Shown piece by piece: positions 14,855 through 16,118 of a stretch of 16,118 nt of DNA. The notes under the pieces were generated by a model that did no database searches, was not told where the DNA came from, and was given only the letters and a program-made list of their open reading frames with translations. Source of the DNA: CAKZSB01 sp964646405 (GTDB lineage Bacteria > Pseudomonadota > Gammaproteobacteria > Granulosicoccales > Granulosicoccaceae); contig CAZYDV010000126.1 in the NCBI GenBank assembly GCA_964646405.1, forward strand, positions 1-16,118, in the 5' to 3' direction. Position numbers and translations under genes: made by a program. Position 1 is the first letter of the stretch, and each line of letters opens with the position of its first letter.

Positions 14855-14956
14855 TCAAGTCAAAACAAGCCCACACGAACACACCCGCGACGTTGAAGGG
14901 TCGCCGATTTTATCTTTCGTATTGATGCAACTAAGTTGAACATAACGGGCTTGCAT
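14855..14956 (-). CDS. Possible 33-residue leader peptide with two AAA lysine codons
   Basis: An ATG at 14956, about 19 nt after the predicted transcription start, opens a 33-codon frame ending in TGA at 14857-14855. The peptide begins MQARYVQLSCINTKDK. Lys14 (14917-14915) and Lys16 (14911-14909) both use AAA, the codon read by the UUU anticodon of the adjacent tRNA. The ribosome site is weak (AGG three bases before ATG), so translation is uncertain. If it is translated, a ribosome stalled at the lysine codons would cover one arm (14900-14904) of the leader hairpin. Confidence 0.3.
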   Translation of the reverse strand: MQARYVQLSCINTKDKIGDPSTSRVCSCGLVLT

Positions 14957-14981
14957 TGCCTGGTTGGTTGACTGGCGGGGG

Positions 14982-15010
14982 AAAATAGCGGACGAATACC
15001 ATTTTGTCAA
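14982..15010 (-). promoter_or_regulatory. Sigma-70 promoter driving the leader, tRNA-Lys and rtcB
   Basis: On the minus strand a perfect -35 box TTGACA (15010-15005) and a -10 box TATTTT (14987-14982) are separated by exactly 17 bp. The predicted start is about 14975. No leftward gene lies between this promoter and the tRNA apart from the leader, so its transcript must either end at 14798 or read on into tRNA-Lys and rtcB. Confidence 0.7.
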
Positions 15011-15122
15011 ACCGCTTGATCAATGATTGGCCAGAGTGTGAAGTCTTGTGAGTTAAACTTGCTGGCAACCATTGGCCCATCGCAGCCTGGCTCACATGAA
15101 GCGCAGCGTCGCTGGCTGTTCG

Positions 15123-15151
15123 TTAATATCCAGGCCGCGCTCTGTTAGACT
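15123..15151 (+). promoter_or_regulatory. Candidate promoter of the TPP-enzyme gene
   Basis: TTAATA (15123-15128) and TAGACT (15146-15151) are spaced by 17 bp and match the sigma-70 boxes at four of six positions each. The start would be about 25 bp before the ATG at 15183. The stretch 15011-15122 between this and the leftward promoter holds no recognisable gene. Confidence 0.35.
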
Positions 15152-15182
15152 GGTGTTACGTCAAACCATACGGATAGCACCC

Positions 15183-16118
15183 ATGCGCGGAGCCGATCTT
15201 CTGGCACAAACACTGGCTGCTGCCGGTGTGACTCGGATCTACAGTCTGTCAGGCAATCAGATTATGCCAATCTACGATGCCTGCCTTGATGCCGCGATAG
15301 AAATCGTCCACACCCGGCATGAAGGCGCTGCAGTTTTTATGGCAGATGCCTGGGCGCAACTAACCGGCCAGCCGGGTGTTGCGCTGGTGACCGCAGCACC
15401 TGGCTTTGCCAACGCACTGGGTGCGCTGTTTAGTGCGCGATCTGCGGAAAGTCCGGTGGTGTTGCTGTCCGGCGATTCGCCTTTGGCAGCCGATGGCAGG
15501 GGGGCTTTTCAGGAACTCGATCAAGTGGCGATCAGCGCGCCGCTGTGCAAACTGAGCTTTCGCAGTCAGTCCGCGGATGCAATGGGAGCCGATATCCAAA
15601 AGGCCATTGGCCGTGCCTGTGATGGTCGGCCTGGCCCGGTCCATCTGGCGTTGCCGTTCGATGTACTGGAGGCGAGCACAACCACTACGGTATCAGCACC
15701 TGTTGTTACTGAAAATCCTGACCTTTCAGCACCGGCGGCAACGATCATTCAGCAATTGTCGCTGGCGCGTCAGCCGCTCATTGTGGCGGGCCCGCATCTC
15801 AACCGGACACGCAATGGCGAATTGACAGAGGCCCTTCAGGCGCAGCTTAAGGTGCCAGTATTGTCGATGGAAAGTCCGCGTGGGCTGAACGATCCATCGC
15901 TGGGTGCGCTGGGGCGTGCTATTCGCCACGCCGATCTGATTGTAAGTTTGGGCAAGCGGGTCGACTTCACACTCGGCAACGGCCGGATAGGGCCACTTGA
16001 TGAGAATACCCAATGGCTCGTCGTCGATGCCGACGAAGAGGCGCTGACCATGGCTGAAAAAAAACTTGGCAGCCGTCTGCAGCAATCCGTTCACGCCAAT
16101 CCGCGGTTACTTGCAAAG
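15183..16118 (+). CDS. Thiamine pyrophosphate-dependent enzyme, acetolactate synthase-like (partial, C-terminus off the window)
   Basis: The first 312 residues show a TPP_enzyme_N domain (about 1-165) and the start of the central domain (from about 185). Residues 43-50 (HTRHEGAA) contain the catalytic Glu (E47) that activates the cofactor thiazolium/aminopyrimidine ring in this superfamily. They are followed by FMADAWAQLTGQPGVALVT and TAAPGFANALGAL, typical of acetolactate synthase, 2-hydroxyacyl-CoA lyase and oxalyl-CoA decarboxylase relatives. GAFQELDQ (from about 104) is the usual FQE loop. The central domain has PLIVAGPHLNRT and LIVSLGKRVDFT. The diphosphate-binding GDG motif lies beyond the window, so the reaction cannot be narrowed. 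ATG at 15183 with GGA 8 bp upstream. Confidence 0.88.
   Translation, partial: MRGADLLAQTLAAAGVTRIYSLSGNQIMPIYDACLDAAIEIVHTRHEGAAVFMADAWAQLTGQPGVALVTAAPGFANALGALFSARSAESPVVLLSGDSPLAADGRGAFQELDQVAISAPLCKLSFRSQSADAMGADIQKAIGRACDGRPGPVHLALPFDVLEASTTTTVSAPVVTENPDLSAPAATIIQQLSLARQPLIVAGPHLNRTRNGELTEALQAQLKVPVLSMESPRGLNDPSLGALGRAIRHADLIVSLGKRVDFTLGNGRIGPLDENTQWLVVDADEEALTMAEKKLGSRLQQSVHANPRLLAK

Larger units (their letters stand above)
14798..14975 (-). ncRNA. Predicted about 180-nt leader RNA or small RNA upstream of tRNA-Lys and rtcB
   Basis: The interval from the predicted transcription start (about 14975) to the terminator is gene-free apart from a possible 33-codon frame. It can fold several ways. 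TGCATCAA (14851-14858) matches TTGATGCA (14922-14929), and CAAGCCC (14866-14872) matches GGGCTTG (14947-14953), in interleaved order. GCGAC (14887-14891) pairs with GTCGC (14900-14904). CCCGCGACGT (14884-14893) can instead pair, with one bulge, with ACGTGCGGG (14815-14823), which forms the 5' arm and loop of the terminator in the RNA. These exclusive pairings are what an attenuator needs. It could also be an independent sRNA. Confidence 0.45.

Overview
This window looks like chromosomal DNA of a gammaproteobacterium, probably free-living or marine. That is an inference from gene content and a moderately high GC content, since no taxonomic marker is present. Genes are tightly packed and many use GTG or TTG starts. 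No phage, integrase or transposase was seen.

Left part (1-4745). An XRE-cupin regulator and an FAD-dependent sarcosine/dimethylglycine dehydrogenase-like enzyme (cut by the left edge) form a leftward pair. A 31-bp interrupted palindrome lies just before the regulator start and is a good candidate operator. A PilZ protein and a small membrane protein follow, both leftward. Exopolyphosphatase (Ppx/GppA family) and a small proline-rich lipoprotein run rightward.

Middle (5036-11530). An HSD10-type short-chain dehydrogenase is followed by an array of 94-bp tandem repeats (five full copies and one partial). A compact rightward operon comes next: a NicX-like protein with the non-haem iron His/His/Asp ligands of 2,5-dihydroxypyridine dioxygenase, an acyl-CoA-dehydrogenase-fold flavoprotein without the usual catalytic glutamate, an SRPBCC domain fused to an alpha/beta hydrolase, and a TetR regulator. 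Two junctions are 4-base GTGA overlaps and one is a 4-base gap. All start codons are non-ATG. A 19-bp near-palindrome just upstream of the first gene is a likely TetR operator. A truncated reading frame and a DUF4442 hotdog protein follow, joined by a TTGA overlap. The set resembles the ring-cleavage and N-acyl hydrolysis steps of N-heteroaromatic catabolism, combined with acyl-CoA-type chemistry. The substrate is unknown.

Right part (11761-16118). A secreted PQQ-type sugar dehydrogenase-like lipoprotein ends at a clear terminator. Facing it is a leftward unit: promoter, about 180-nt structured leader, strong terminator, an unusual tRNA-Lys(UUU), and an RtcB-family RNA ligase. The leader can encode a 33-residue peptide with two AAA lysine codons. 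It also contains competing pairings that could act as an attenuator sensing tRNA-Lys. This is the most intriguing hypothesis in the window, and it rests on sequence pairing alone. A rightward TPP-dependent enzyme starts at 15183 and is cut by the right edge.
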